Assembly: GCA_002714125.1 (NCBI GenBank)
Contig: PAWP01000120.1
Span: 1-21,823 of the forward strand
Length of the DNA stretch: 21,823 bases
Source of the DNA: Gammaproteobacteria bacterium
GTDB taxonomy: Bacteria; Pseudomonadota; Gammaproteobacteria; Pseudomonadales; Azotimanducaceae_A
Direction of reading: 5' to 3'
Shown: positions 15,318 through 21,823 of the stretch, one piece after another
Layout of the letters: each line of letters opens with the position of its first letter
How positions within the stretch are numbered: position 1 is the first letter of the stretch
The notes under the pieces: model-generated
What the model was told of the DNA's origin: nothing
Database searches by the model: none
The model's input: only the letters and a program-made list of their open reading frames with translations
Made by a program: the position numbers and the translations under genes

Positions 15318-16718
15318 TTGCAAAGTTGCTCCATCTCAGGGCTGCACCAGGCCTACCGAGATGACAAAGTTCAACCGCGCGAAGTAACCACACACTTCCT
15401 TGAAAGGATCGAACGCTTCAATCCCGAGCTTCACGCTGTGATCGAAGTGAATCCGGCAGCCCTCACTGACGCAGGAAGACTTGCTAACAAAGGCATTAAC
15501 GGTAGCCCGCTGTTTGGGGTACCCATACTTATTAAGGACAATATCGAGACAGCTGATCAGCCCACCACCATAGGCGCACTCGCGTTCGAGGGTAGCTCGA
15601 CCGGTCGCGAAGCATCGGTAGTGACAAGACTGCGCAACGCCGGCGCGATCATACTGGGCAAGGCCAATCTCTCTGAGTTGGCCAACTTCAAAACGAACCT
15701 TTCTGTCTCAGGCTGGAGTGATGTCGGCGGTCAATGCCGCAACCCTCATGACACAAGCTGCAACCCGAGCGGGTCGAGTTCTGGTTCCGCCGTGGGCGTG
15801 GCTGCAGGGCTCTGTCTTGCAGCGGTAGGCACAGAAACCAGCGGATCGGTCGTTTGCCCCGCTGCGATAAACGGCGTGGTGGGCTTCAAACCCACAGTGG
15901 GCAGGGTCCCAGCTGAACACATTGCGCCAATCAGTCACAGCCAGGATACCGCAGGACCACTGACCCGGTGCGTCGCCGACGCGGCGCTCATGGACCGCGT
16001 CATGAGTGGCGAAATTGACCATGCTCTTGCGCCGGCAACAATTCGCCTGGGCGTCTTTCCTGAACCCCGGGCATCGGAGGCGGCGGACAATCTTCTAAGA
16101 GACACTCTGGCACAGCTTGGACGGGTAGCAACGGTCGCGGAGATCGACCCACCAGAGTTCGACGAGGCGTTTAATTACCACCATTTCACTCGCCTGCTCT
16201 ATGAATTCAAAGCCGGCCTGAACGCGTACCTTGGCGGCCGGCCAGGCGAGGGGCCCAAGACCCTCGAAGCGCTCATCGCCTTCAACGAGACCAACCCAGG
16301 AAAGCTCGCTCACCTTGGCCAGGACCTATTGGAGCAGGCTCAGGCAACCACTGATCTCACAGACCCCATCTATACAGAATCGAACGCGTGGCTTGCCAAG
16401 CATGTGCCCGCCGCAATCAATACAGCGCTCGACGCATATGATCTTGATGCACTAATGACTGCCACCAACTGCCCCGCATGGCCAATCGATCACGAGCATG
16501 GGGATTCAGGCCAAAGGATCTGGATGTACGCCGCACCAGCTGCGGTTGCGGGCTTTCCACATCTGACGCTGCCCATGGGACGTGTTAACGGTTTGCCCGC
16601 GGGTGTATCACTGATCGGCAGGCGTGGAGCAGATCAGTCGCTCCTAGCGTTAGGCATTGCGATCGAGGCAGCGCTCGGCAAAGGGACACTGGCTAACCCG
16701 TTCAACCAGCGCAGCTGA
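15318..16718 (+). CDS. Amidase-signature family enzyme
   Basis: This is a Ser-cisSer-Lys hydrolase that cleaves amide bonds. The 466 residues show lysine K73 in LIKDNIE, the cis-serine in the NPSGSSSGSAVG loop (S153/S154) and nucleophile S177 in GTETSGSVVCPA, so the catalytic triad is intact. Residues after 200 are divergent, as is usual. GatA is unlikely since no gatB or gatC is adjacent. The start used is TTG at 15318. No ribosome site is evident and the frame is open for some codons upstream without ATG or GTG, so the true start may differ by 10-20 residues. It stands alone between the P450 and csaA. The natural amide is unknown. Confidence 0.9.
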   Translation: MQSCSISGLHQAYRDDKVQPREVTTHFLERIERFNPELHAVIEVNPAALTDAGRLANKGINGSPLFGVPILIKDNIETADQPTTIGALAFEGSSTGREASVVTRLRNAGAIILGKANLSELANFKTNLSVSGWSDVGGQCRNPHDTSCNPSGSSSGSAVGVAAGLCLAAVGTETSGSVVCPAAINGVVGFKPTVGRVPAEHIAPISHSQDTAGPLTRCVADAALMDRVMSGEIDHALAPATIRLGVFPEPRASEAADNLLRDTLAQLGRVATVAEIDPPEFDEAFNYHHFTRLLYEFKAGLNAYLGGRPGEGPKTLEALIAFNETNPGKLAHLGQDLLEQAQATTDLTDPIYTESNAWLAKHVPAAINTALDAYDLDALMTATNCPAWPIDHEHGDSGQRIWMYAAPAAVAGFPHLTLPMGRVNGLPAGVSLIGRRGADQSLLALGIAIEAALGKGTLANPFNQRS

Positions 16719-16929
16719 CCCTCGACGTATCGTCAAAATACAGCCCCCCGCGTTGGTTGAGCGCATATAACCCCGCGGCCGGTGAACCGTAACGTCTCCC
16801 GCCCCCGGGATTCACGACCCAAATCAGCCACCACAAACGAGCCTCCAGGCAAGCGCCAGACCTCGCTGCAACTTAGACTAGAGCGTTTCTTCAAAGCGAC
16901 CGCACTACTTGCGGCTATTAGGACGCACT

Positions 16930-17268
16930 ATGGCGAAGATTACGTGGGCGGAGTTCGAGAAGGTGGACCTTCGCGTCGGTCGGGTCATACGCGCCGAGCC
17001 ATTCCCGGAGTCGCGAAACCCCGCGTACATCCTGCACGTGGACTTCGGTGAGACGATCGGTGTCAAGAAGTCGAGCGCCCAGATAACCAACCTTTACGCT
17101 CTAGGGAACCTCGTTGGGAAACTCGTGGTTGGTGTCGTCAACTTCCCGAAGAAGCAGATAGGGCCAATTATGTCTGAGTGTCTTGTGACAGGCTTTCACG
17201 ATGCCGAGGGCAACATCGCGCTTTGTGTTCCGGATACCGATGTACCCCTGGGCTCCAAACTGCTTTGA
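16930..17268 (+). CDS. csaA: CsaA-type tRNA-binding domain protein
   Basis: CsaA is a small OB-fold protein with a tRNA-binding domain, described as a secretion-related chaperone in Bacillus; its role in proteobacteria is less clear. The 112 residues match the whole family: FEKVDLRVGRVI (about 8-19), FPESRNPAYILHVDFGE, GVKKSSAQIT, and VGVVNFPKKQIGPIMSE..V.GF near the C-terminus. ATG at 16930 follows AGGA 6 nt upstream; a TTG 21 bases earlier gives an atypical extension. It is a single gene reading away from the amidase. Normal family length. Confidence 0.95.
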   Translation: MAKITWAEFEKVDLRVGRVIRAEPFPESRNPAYILHVDFGETIGVKKSSAQITNLYALGNLVGKLVVGVVNFPKKQIGPIMSECLVTGFHDAEGNIALCVPDTDVPLGSKLL

Positions 17269-17532
17269 TGAGTAGTTGCCTTTCGGCCGCTTGTTGGTCC
17301 TGTACTTCGAGCGTTTTGAGCAGCGATACGTTGCATTTGGCACAGCCTTGATATAGGGAAAGCGGCACAATCAGACACCGCAAGCGCCTCGTAGCTACAC
17401 AAGACGCGACCAAGCACCACCACAAAAGGAAGGATCTACAAGTCGGAAAGTCCAGGCGTACCGTGTAATTCCAGACCGACATCGCCCTGGCGGCTGCGGA
17501 GCGAGCAACAGGACATCGGTACACACTCCGAA
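17269..17532. other. Intergenic DNA downstream of csaA
   Basis: No gene or clear terminator is seen. Long minus-strand frames here lack family resemblance and are best taken as chance. Confidence 0.35.
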
Positions 17533-17933
17533 AATCGATCTGTCGAGTATTGCGCGGGCCTCGCCACCACGAAATTTGTGCACCGCCCTGGCCAAGCTCG
17601 AAGATGCGCTGGATCCTGACTTCAAGCCGCAGCCCTTCGAGACATAATTGACGCTGCATTAGCGCAAAAAGAGGCGATCATGGCTAATCCTGCGCAATGG
17701 GATTAATGGGGCCGCTTGGACCAGCTTTCCCCCTATATGAGCGAAGTGCCTGAAGCCAAACGCCAGAAGTTCGTTGGCTCTATCGCCTGCTGTACACCTC
17801 CGATCCTTTCAATCGCCTCTGCTGCAACAGCATGCACATTATCTCAACCGTGATGCGACGCTGACTCTTGAGCGATTCTGGAGGCTTCCTCGACGTCCAT
17901 CGACCCCTAATCTGCGGCGTCATTTGCTCGCAA
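17533..17933 (+). pseudogene. Multiply frameshifted gene remnant, family not identified
   Basis: Protein-like segments occur one after another in different plus-strand frames. They are ALAKLEDALDPDFKPQPFE (to about 17640), DIIDAALAQKEAIMANPAQWD with an in-frame TAA near 17704, then WGRLDQLSPYMSEVPEAKR, LYRLLYTSDPFNRL (about 17780-17818), and finally LLQQHAHYLNRDATLTLERFWRL (about 17820-17888). Joined, they look like the C-terminal part of one helical protein. At least three frame changes and one stop break it. I do not recognise the family, so no function is offered. The 3' end runs into the tail of the HAD gene on the other strand. Confidence 0.45.
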
Positions 17934-18515
17934 TCAGGTCAGATTAAGCAGTGACAGCACTTCGCCCAGTTCCCTGACTACGTGGTCAGCCCGAGCTTCT
18001 AGTTCAGGCCTGGGCTGGAACGGTGGAGCAAACAGGCAGCTCGGCATCCCCGCAGCCTCAGCCGTAAGTAAGTCCCAGATGAAGTCACCCACAAACAGAA
18101 TCTCAGAAGGGGCTGTGCCCCATTCGGTCGCGAGCAGCAAAGGACCTTTCGGGTCAGGCTTGGGCGTGCAGTCTTCGCGTGCAAGAAGGCGTACCCCCTG
18201 CACACCGAGGGCTTCGAGGGAGAGTAACGCCGCCTCGCGGGTGTTGCGGGTCACGACCGCATACGGTACGTCTGCGGCATCCAGCCCTGCAAGCAGGGAC
18301 GCGGCCCCCGGCATGGAAACAGCCGCATGAGCCCCGGCGAGTTCCTGCCGGCGGACTTCAGCCTGCGCCTGCACCCGATCCCGCTCCGGTAGCGCCGCTA
18401 TGTGTTCAAGAATCCCGACCCCCTGGGGAATACCCAGGTGATCGCGCACTAACGCGAAATCGACGTTGGTCTCAACTAGCGTGCCATCCAGATCGAAGAT
18501 CACTGCGCGAATCAC
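17934..18515 (-). CDS. HAD-superfamily hydrolase (phosphoglycolate phosphatase-like)
   Basis: This is a cytoplasmic phosphatase of the haloacid dehalogenase superfamily, subfamily I with a small helical cap. In the 193 residues motif I is FDLDGT (nucleophile D8, acid D10), motif II T89 in VVTRN, motif III K119 in PKPDP, and motif IV GDFIWD (D144 and D148). The serine usual in GDS is phenylalanine, a mild variation. The start is GTG at 18515 without a strong ribosome site. It is divergent from the alpha/beta hydrolase with 134 bases between. Substrate not determinable from sequence; Gph-like by overall form only. Confidence 0.93.
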   Translation of the reverse strand: MIRAVIFDLDGTLVETNVDFALVRDHLGIPQGVGILEHIAALPERDRVQAQAEVRRQELAGAHAAVSMPGAASLLAGLDAADVPYAVVTRNTREAALLSLEALGVQGVRLLAREDCTPKPDPKGPLLLATEWGTAPSEILFVGDFIWDLLTAEAAGMPSCLFAPPFQPRPELEARADHVVRELGEVLSLLNLT

Positions 18516-18649
18516 AATCCAAACCCCATTCTCAAAGGCGCGCGAACCTTAACTGCTCGGGCCATTGCATCCAACCTAGGATGAAACCGGACCGAAGGGG
18601 CTACCAAACATGATAATGTGCCGCGCCCGATGGAAGGGGAGCGAAATCT

Positions 18650-19588
18650 TTGTACCTCAACGAGTTCAGCGATAGTCTGGCACCGCTCGATCTAAGTCGG
18701 AGCGATGAATTCAGGAGTCTGCTCGACAGCGCGGCGGACCTTGGCATCGGGGCACCGCAATCCGTCCGCTACCGCTCACACAACACGGTCCTGCGCAGTC
18801 AAAGGTTCCACTTTCTGGAATGGGGTGACCCTTCCAACCCCACTCTGGTCTTTCTCCATGGCAGCAACCAGTCCGCCCACTCCTGGGACCTGGTAAGCCT
18901 CCATCTGGCGCAGGACTGGCACGTGTTTGCGCTGGACCAGCGCGGCCACGGTGACTCAGAATGGAGTCGCACCGCCGACTACTCCGTACACGAAATGGCG
19001 GCTGATCTCGGCGCCTTCATTGATCAAATCGGCGTCAAAGACCCGATCATTGTCGGCCACTCGATGGGCGGCATGGTGACACTGACTTTTACGCGTGATC
19101 ACCCCGAAGTGCCCCGCGCCATCACCGTTGTCGATATGGGACCTGAGATCAACTCCGAAGGCTCAAAAATGATCCGCGAATTTGTGGGCCGCAACATCGA
19201 GTTTGACGACATGGAGGTTTTCCTCGACCGGGTTGAGAAATATGACCCCTATCGAACCCGGGCGCACATCGCCAAAACGCTCAAGTACAACCTTCTGCGT
19301 CGCGCTGACGGCAAATACGTCACCAAGAACGATCGCCGCAGATTCCACGCCGAAGGCGATGTCAGGCGTACGCCGACCCTGAATGAGCTCGAAAAGCTGG
19401 CAGTGCCGATGCTAATTCTTCGTGGCGGCGAGTCGAATGTGCTGGTGCAGGATGCTGCGGAGCGCTTTGTTGGCGTGCTTCAGAACGGGCAGCTCATCAC
19501 CATTCCCGACTGCGGACATAACGTCGCATCCCAGAACACACTGGGCTTCCTCGACGCACTGAAGGGCTTCCTCGCGAATCTGGCCTAG
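18650..19588 (+). CDS. Alpha/beta-fold hydrolase
   Basis: This is a cytoplasmic esterase- or C-C hydrolase-like enzyme. In the 312 residues the oxyanion region is FLHGSNQSAHSWD (about 68-80), the strand with DQRGHGDS follows, the nucleophile elbow is GHSMGG (S at about 138), and the histidine is in PDCGHNV (about 289). The acid is probably the E of RGGESNVL (about 260), where D is more common. The start is TTG at 18650, chosen because AAGGGGAG lies 8 bases upstream; no ATG in frame fits. It has no signal peptide. The neighbouring genes (HAD, CoA-transferase) do not fix the substrate. Confidence 0.93.
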   Translation: MYLNEFSDSLAPLDLSRSDEFRSLLDSAADLGIGAPQSVRYRSHNTVLRSQRFHFLEWGDPSNPTLVFLHGSNQSAHSWDLVSLHLAQDWHVFALDQRGHGDSEWSRTADYSVHEMAADLGAFIDQIGVKDPIIVGHSMGGMVTLTFTRDHPEVPRAITVVDMGPEINSEGSKMIREFVGRNIEFDDMEVFLDRVEKYDPYRTRAHIAKTLKYNLLRRADGKYVTKNDRRRFHAEGDVRRTPTLNELEKLAVPMLILRGGESNVLVQDAAERFVGVLQNGQLITIPDCGHNVASQNTLGFLDALKGFLANLA

Positions 19589-19609
19589 CCCCCGCGACTG
19601 TTCAGAATA

Positions 19610-19626
19610 GCGGCGTCGAACGCCGC
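19610..19626. terminator. Hairpin between convergent genes
   Basis: GCGGCG-TCGAA-CGCCGC is a perfect 6-bp stem with a 5-base loop, 22 bases after the hydrolase stop, between convergent genes. There is no T-run, so an intrinsic terminator is only possible. Confidence 0.35.
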
Positions 19627-19774
19627 AGCGACTTTGCCTGGTAGCAGATCGCCAGCACCTGTCTGCGCCGTCATCTCAGAGGGCGCTCGCAACTCCGACC
19701 GCTTGAACGGTCACCAAAAACCGAAGGGGGTAGCTTTGCTGTGCGAAGACCAAGCCACTATCTCTGGCAGTGCT

Positions 19775-21118
19775 CTACTGACGACCCTTGTGGGTGACGC
19801 CGGCGTCGATAAGTGCCGCAGCTTCGCCAGCGTCAATCCCAATCTCGCCAAGCAGCGCTTCAGTTTCCGAGCCAAATGCCGCAATGGGGTATCCGGCCTT
19901 GAAGCCATCGCCATCAATCTGTACTGGCGGAGCCAACACAGTGATGTCGCCAGCGGTAGGGTGCGGCAACACGTGGAACATGCCGTTCGCTGTTGCCTGA
20001 TCGTCCTCAAACAGCTCGAGTGGAAACTGCACGGCCGAGACTGGCACCCCCGCAGCTGAAAAAGTGGCAACCCAATCTTCCGCGGTACGCGTTCGGAACA
20101 GAGCCTCCGCTTCGGCCTGCAGGGCATCGTAGCGTTCGCCCCAGCCGGAAAGATCGGTTTCAAACAATCCAGGATCATCGAGTCCGGTCACCTCGACAAA
20201 CGACTCGCGCAGCTTCTGACTGCCGCATGCAACCGCGATGGTTAGATCCGCCGTCTCATAGGTCCTGAAGTAGACCTTGAGCAGCGGCATGGCGCGTGCG
20301 GAAGGAATCACCTCCATCTGCTCCGCAAAGGGTGCGTTCGCCGCCCGCTTTTTCGCTAGCTCAGCGCGGACTTCCCGATGGCGCTCGGCATCGTGCTGTT
20401 CCGAGCGCACCAGCTGGTTATTGGCAAGGGTCATCGCTGCCTGCATGAGAGAGACATCCACCGAGCCACCACGCCCAGTTCGTTCCCGTCGCAGCAGCGC
20501 GGAACTCACCCCAAAGGCAAGCGACATGGCGCACATGTAGTCGGCAGAAACCGGGTCGCCAGGTGCCGGCCGTCCTTCGATCAGGCGACCGTTCGCGGCC
20601 ATAAGCCCGCTGCGGGCCTGAACTACTATATCCATCCCAGCAAGCCCGGCATCGGGCCCTGCCTTGCCAAACGGCGATACCGCGCCGACGATCAATCTCC
20701 GGTAACGCGCTGAAAGTGATGTGTAATCCAGGCCCAACTTCTCAGCCAATCCAGGCCGGAAGTTCGTGAGGATCACATCCGCCCACTCTAACAGTGCGTC
20801 GATGACAGGCCGAGCTCCAGGGTCGGATAGTGCCAGAGGTAACGAGTGCTTGTTGCGGTTACGGGAGATGAAGGTTCGTGACTCATGGGGCGCGATCGGG
20901 CTAAGCCTGCGAGTCGGGTCCCCTTCTAGCGCTTCGATCTTGATCACGTGCGCGCCGCCTTCGCCAAGCAGCTGTGCGGCAAATGGCACCGCCACAAACT
21001 GGCCAAACTCAACGATGCGGATCCCCTCAAAGGGTCTTGCGGAATCGTCCACGACAGCTCCGGCGCGAATAGAGTCGCCCCATTCTCTCACGGCCCCTAC
21101 CCGCTGCGGGCTCTCCAT
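19775..21118 (-). CDS. CaiB/BaiF family (class III) CoA-transferase
   Basis: This enzyme transfers CoA between carboxylic acids, or activates one by CoA transfer, in the cytoplasm. The 447 residues carry the family opening FEGIRIVEFGQFVAVPFAAQLLGE (30-53) with HVIKIE after it, the LTNFRPG and LGLDY..L segments (117-134), and the catalytic aspartate D163 in AGMDIVVQA. A central insertion with charged repeats (about 240-265) is ordinary. The start ATG at 21118 has a poor ribosome site and the first 27 residues precede the homologous core, so a later GTG is possible. It lies 46 bases after the csoR remnant. The acyl substrate is unknown. Confidence 0.93.
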   Translation of the reverse strand: MESPQRVGAVREWGDSIRAGAVVDDSARPFEGIRIVEFGQFVAVPFAAQLLGEGGAHVIKIEALEGDPTRRLSPIAPHESRTFISRNRNKHSLPLALSDPGARPVIDALLEWADVILTNFRPGLAEKLGLDYTSLSARYRRLIVGAVSPFGKAGPDAGLAGMDIVVQARSGLMAANGRLIEGRPAPGDPVSADYMCAMSLAFGVSSALLRRERTGRGGSVDVSLMQAAMTLANNQLVRSEQHDAERHREVRAELAKKRAANAPFAEQMEVIPSARAMPLLKVYFRTYETADLTIAVACGSQKLRESFVEVTGLDDPGLFETDLSGWGERYDALQAEAEALFRTRTAEDWVATFSAAGVPVSAVQFPLELFEDDQATANGMFHVLPHPTAGDITVLAPPVQIDGDGFKAGYPIAAFGSETEALLGEIGIDAGEAAALIDAGVTHKGRQ

Positions 21119-21164
21119 CCACTCAGGGGGATGAACGGTAGACAGGGAGCAGTACCTGCCCAGC

Positions 21165-21436
21165 TCAGAGCTTCATGCGGGCAAAGAAGTCCAGCAGCTC
21201 ATTGAATTTCTCGCGCTGCTCGTCGGCATCGCCGCTTTCGATGGCCGACTGCACGCAGGTCCGCGTGTGCTCCTTCAGCACGGCGTCTTCCACCCGCGCC
21301 AGGCCGCCTCAATGGCCTGCTACTGTTGCAGCACATCAATGCAGTAGCGGTCTTCTTCGATCATGCGCGAGATACCGCGAACCGGACCCTCGATGCGGGA
21401 CAGGCGTTTGGTACGAGCTTCTTTATCGTCGGTCAT
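21165..21436 (-). pseudogene. Broken CsoR/RcnR/FrmR-family metal-responsive repressor
   Basis: Pieces match a copper-sensing CsoR-type helical repressor. Frame 1 from ATG 21436 gives RLSRIEGPVRGISRMIEEDR and YCIDVLQQ, with C32 as first ligand, then TAG at 21320-21322. After QAIEAA a single base seems missing near 21301-21303 (GCCTGG where GCCCTGG would keep frame). A second frame then continues VEDAVLKEHTRTC, holding the H-x-x-x-C ligands, to FFARMKL and TGA at 21165. The highly conserved GQVRG reads GPVRG. So there are a stop, a frameshift and a key substitution. Either a true pseudogene or base errors; the original protein would have had about 90 residues. Confidence 0.8.
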
Positions 21437-21454
21437 GTTTGGCCAGGTGGGATC

Positions 21455-21823
21455 TCAAAAGATCGACTGCATCTGCCAGGCGTCACACCTGACCAACCGC
21501 GCTCGTTGGCCTTGGGCCCGAATGCTGACCGCCGTACTCGCTGGGTTCGCGGGGTAAACGCGGGTTGCCACACACTGCAGCTCACCAGCGAACACCTCGA
21601 CAATACTCTTATCGATGAAAACCCGCAGCTTGAGCGGTTCAGACCGGGAGATACGTACAGGCGCCGTCTCCGGCGGGCGCGTACTGACATCCGCAGCAGT
21701 GGACCCATCGGTTGTATCCAACGTGAGCAAACCGGGTCGCGTTGCGGTGCCGCCAATCCGATCCCAGTAGCCTCGATCCGGGTAGTAAATGATGCGGGTC
21801 ACTTCGGTATCGGACTTCAATAC
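21455..21823 (-). CDS. Glycoside hydrolase family 32, C-terminal domain (runs off right edge)
   Basis: This is the end of a beta-fructosidase (levanase, inulinase or sucrose hydrolase type). The visible 122 residues form the C-terminal beta-sandwich: LRVFIDKSIVEVFAGE (about 64-79 of the visible part), then CVATRVYP and a final CDAWQMQSIF that matches the usual LDAWxMxSIW ending. The catalytic five-bladed propeller with its NDPNG and EC motifs would lie beyond the right edge. The frame is open to the last base (GTA), so the gene is a fragment only because of the window. It reads toward csoR, 18 bases away. Confidence 0.85.
   Translation of the reverse strand, partial: VLKSDTEVTRIIYYPDRGYWDRIGGTATRPGLLTLDTTDGSTAADVSTRPPETAPVRISRSEPLKLRVFIDKSIVEVFAGELQCVATRVYPANPASTAVSIRAQGQRARLVRCDAWQMQSIF

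Noticed and set aside
15318..16718. Calling the amidase GatA
   Set aside because: No gatB or gatC adjacent, and the C-terminal half does not look like GatA; only the amidase-signature core is shared.
17168..17659. 163-codon minus-strand frame
   Set aside because: It overlaps csaA antisense and the plus-strand remnant, with no recognisable motif.
19697..19712. GACCG-CTTGAA-CGGTC hairpin near the CoA-transferase 3' end
   Set aside because: Only five pairs and no T-run on either side; too weak to call a terminator.
1..21823. CRISPR array, tRNA, rRNA, phage or intact insertion sequence
   Set aside because: No regular spaced repeats, tRNA-like cloverleaf, transposase or phage gene was found on reading both strands.

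Overview
The window looks like chromosome from a free-living, aerobic, heterotrophic, probably marine gammaproteobacterium. This is inferred from gene content and protein style only: an aa3-type cytochrome oxidase, a TRAP uptake system, a CYP153-type alkane hydroxylase, a class III CoA-transferase and an ArsC-like selenoprotein. No rRNA or taxonomic marker is present. It carries ordinary metabolic genes separated by gaps that hold eroded gene pieces. I see no phage, CRISPR, intact insertion sequence, rRNA or tRNA.

Layout. Positions 1-3714 (minus) hold a cytochrome c oxidase cluster read coxB-ctaD-ctaE; ctaE runs off the left edge, and subunit II carries two extra C-terminal cytochrome c domains. 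Positions 4025-6323 (minus) hold a likely operon: a DUF2784 membrane protein, a DapA-superfamily lyase without the usual catalytic tyrosine, and an EamA transporter whose GTG start overlaps the lyase stop. Positions 6406-6750 (minus) hold the main discovery: an ArsC/thioredoxin-fold gene with an in-frame UGA in a UxxC motif, followed at SECIS distance by a perfect hairpin. Reading the UGA as stop leaves only an N-terminally truncated 90-residue frame. Position 7359-8936 (minus) is selO (protein AMPylase), divergent from a complete TRAP transporter dctP-dctQ-dctM (9063-12106, plus).

Positions 12107-13738 hold a broken short-chain dehydrogenase remnant, a four-helix membrane protein and non-coding or decayed DNA. 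The plus strand then carries a CYP153 P450 (13739-15052), an amidase-signature enzyme (15318-16718) and csaA (16930-17268). A multiply frameshifted remnant (about 17533-17933) precedes a HAD phosphatase (17934-18515, minus), which is divergent from an alpha/beta hydrolase (18650-19588, plus). A CaiB/BaiF CoA-transferase (19775-21118, minus), a broken csoR-type metal repressor (21165-21436, minus) and the 3' end of a GH32 fructosidase (21455-21823, minus) finish the window.

The physiology suggested is aerobic respiration, uptake of organic acids, alkane or fatty-chain oxidation and CoA-ester metabolism, with selenocysteine used in at least one redox protein. Three separate regions contain genes broken by frameshifts or stops. 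This may be real genome erosion or partly assembly error, and read data would be needed to decide.
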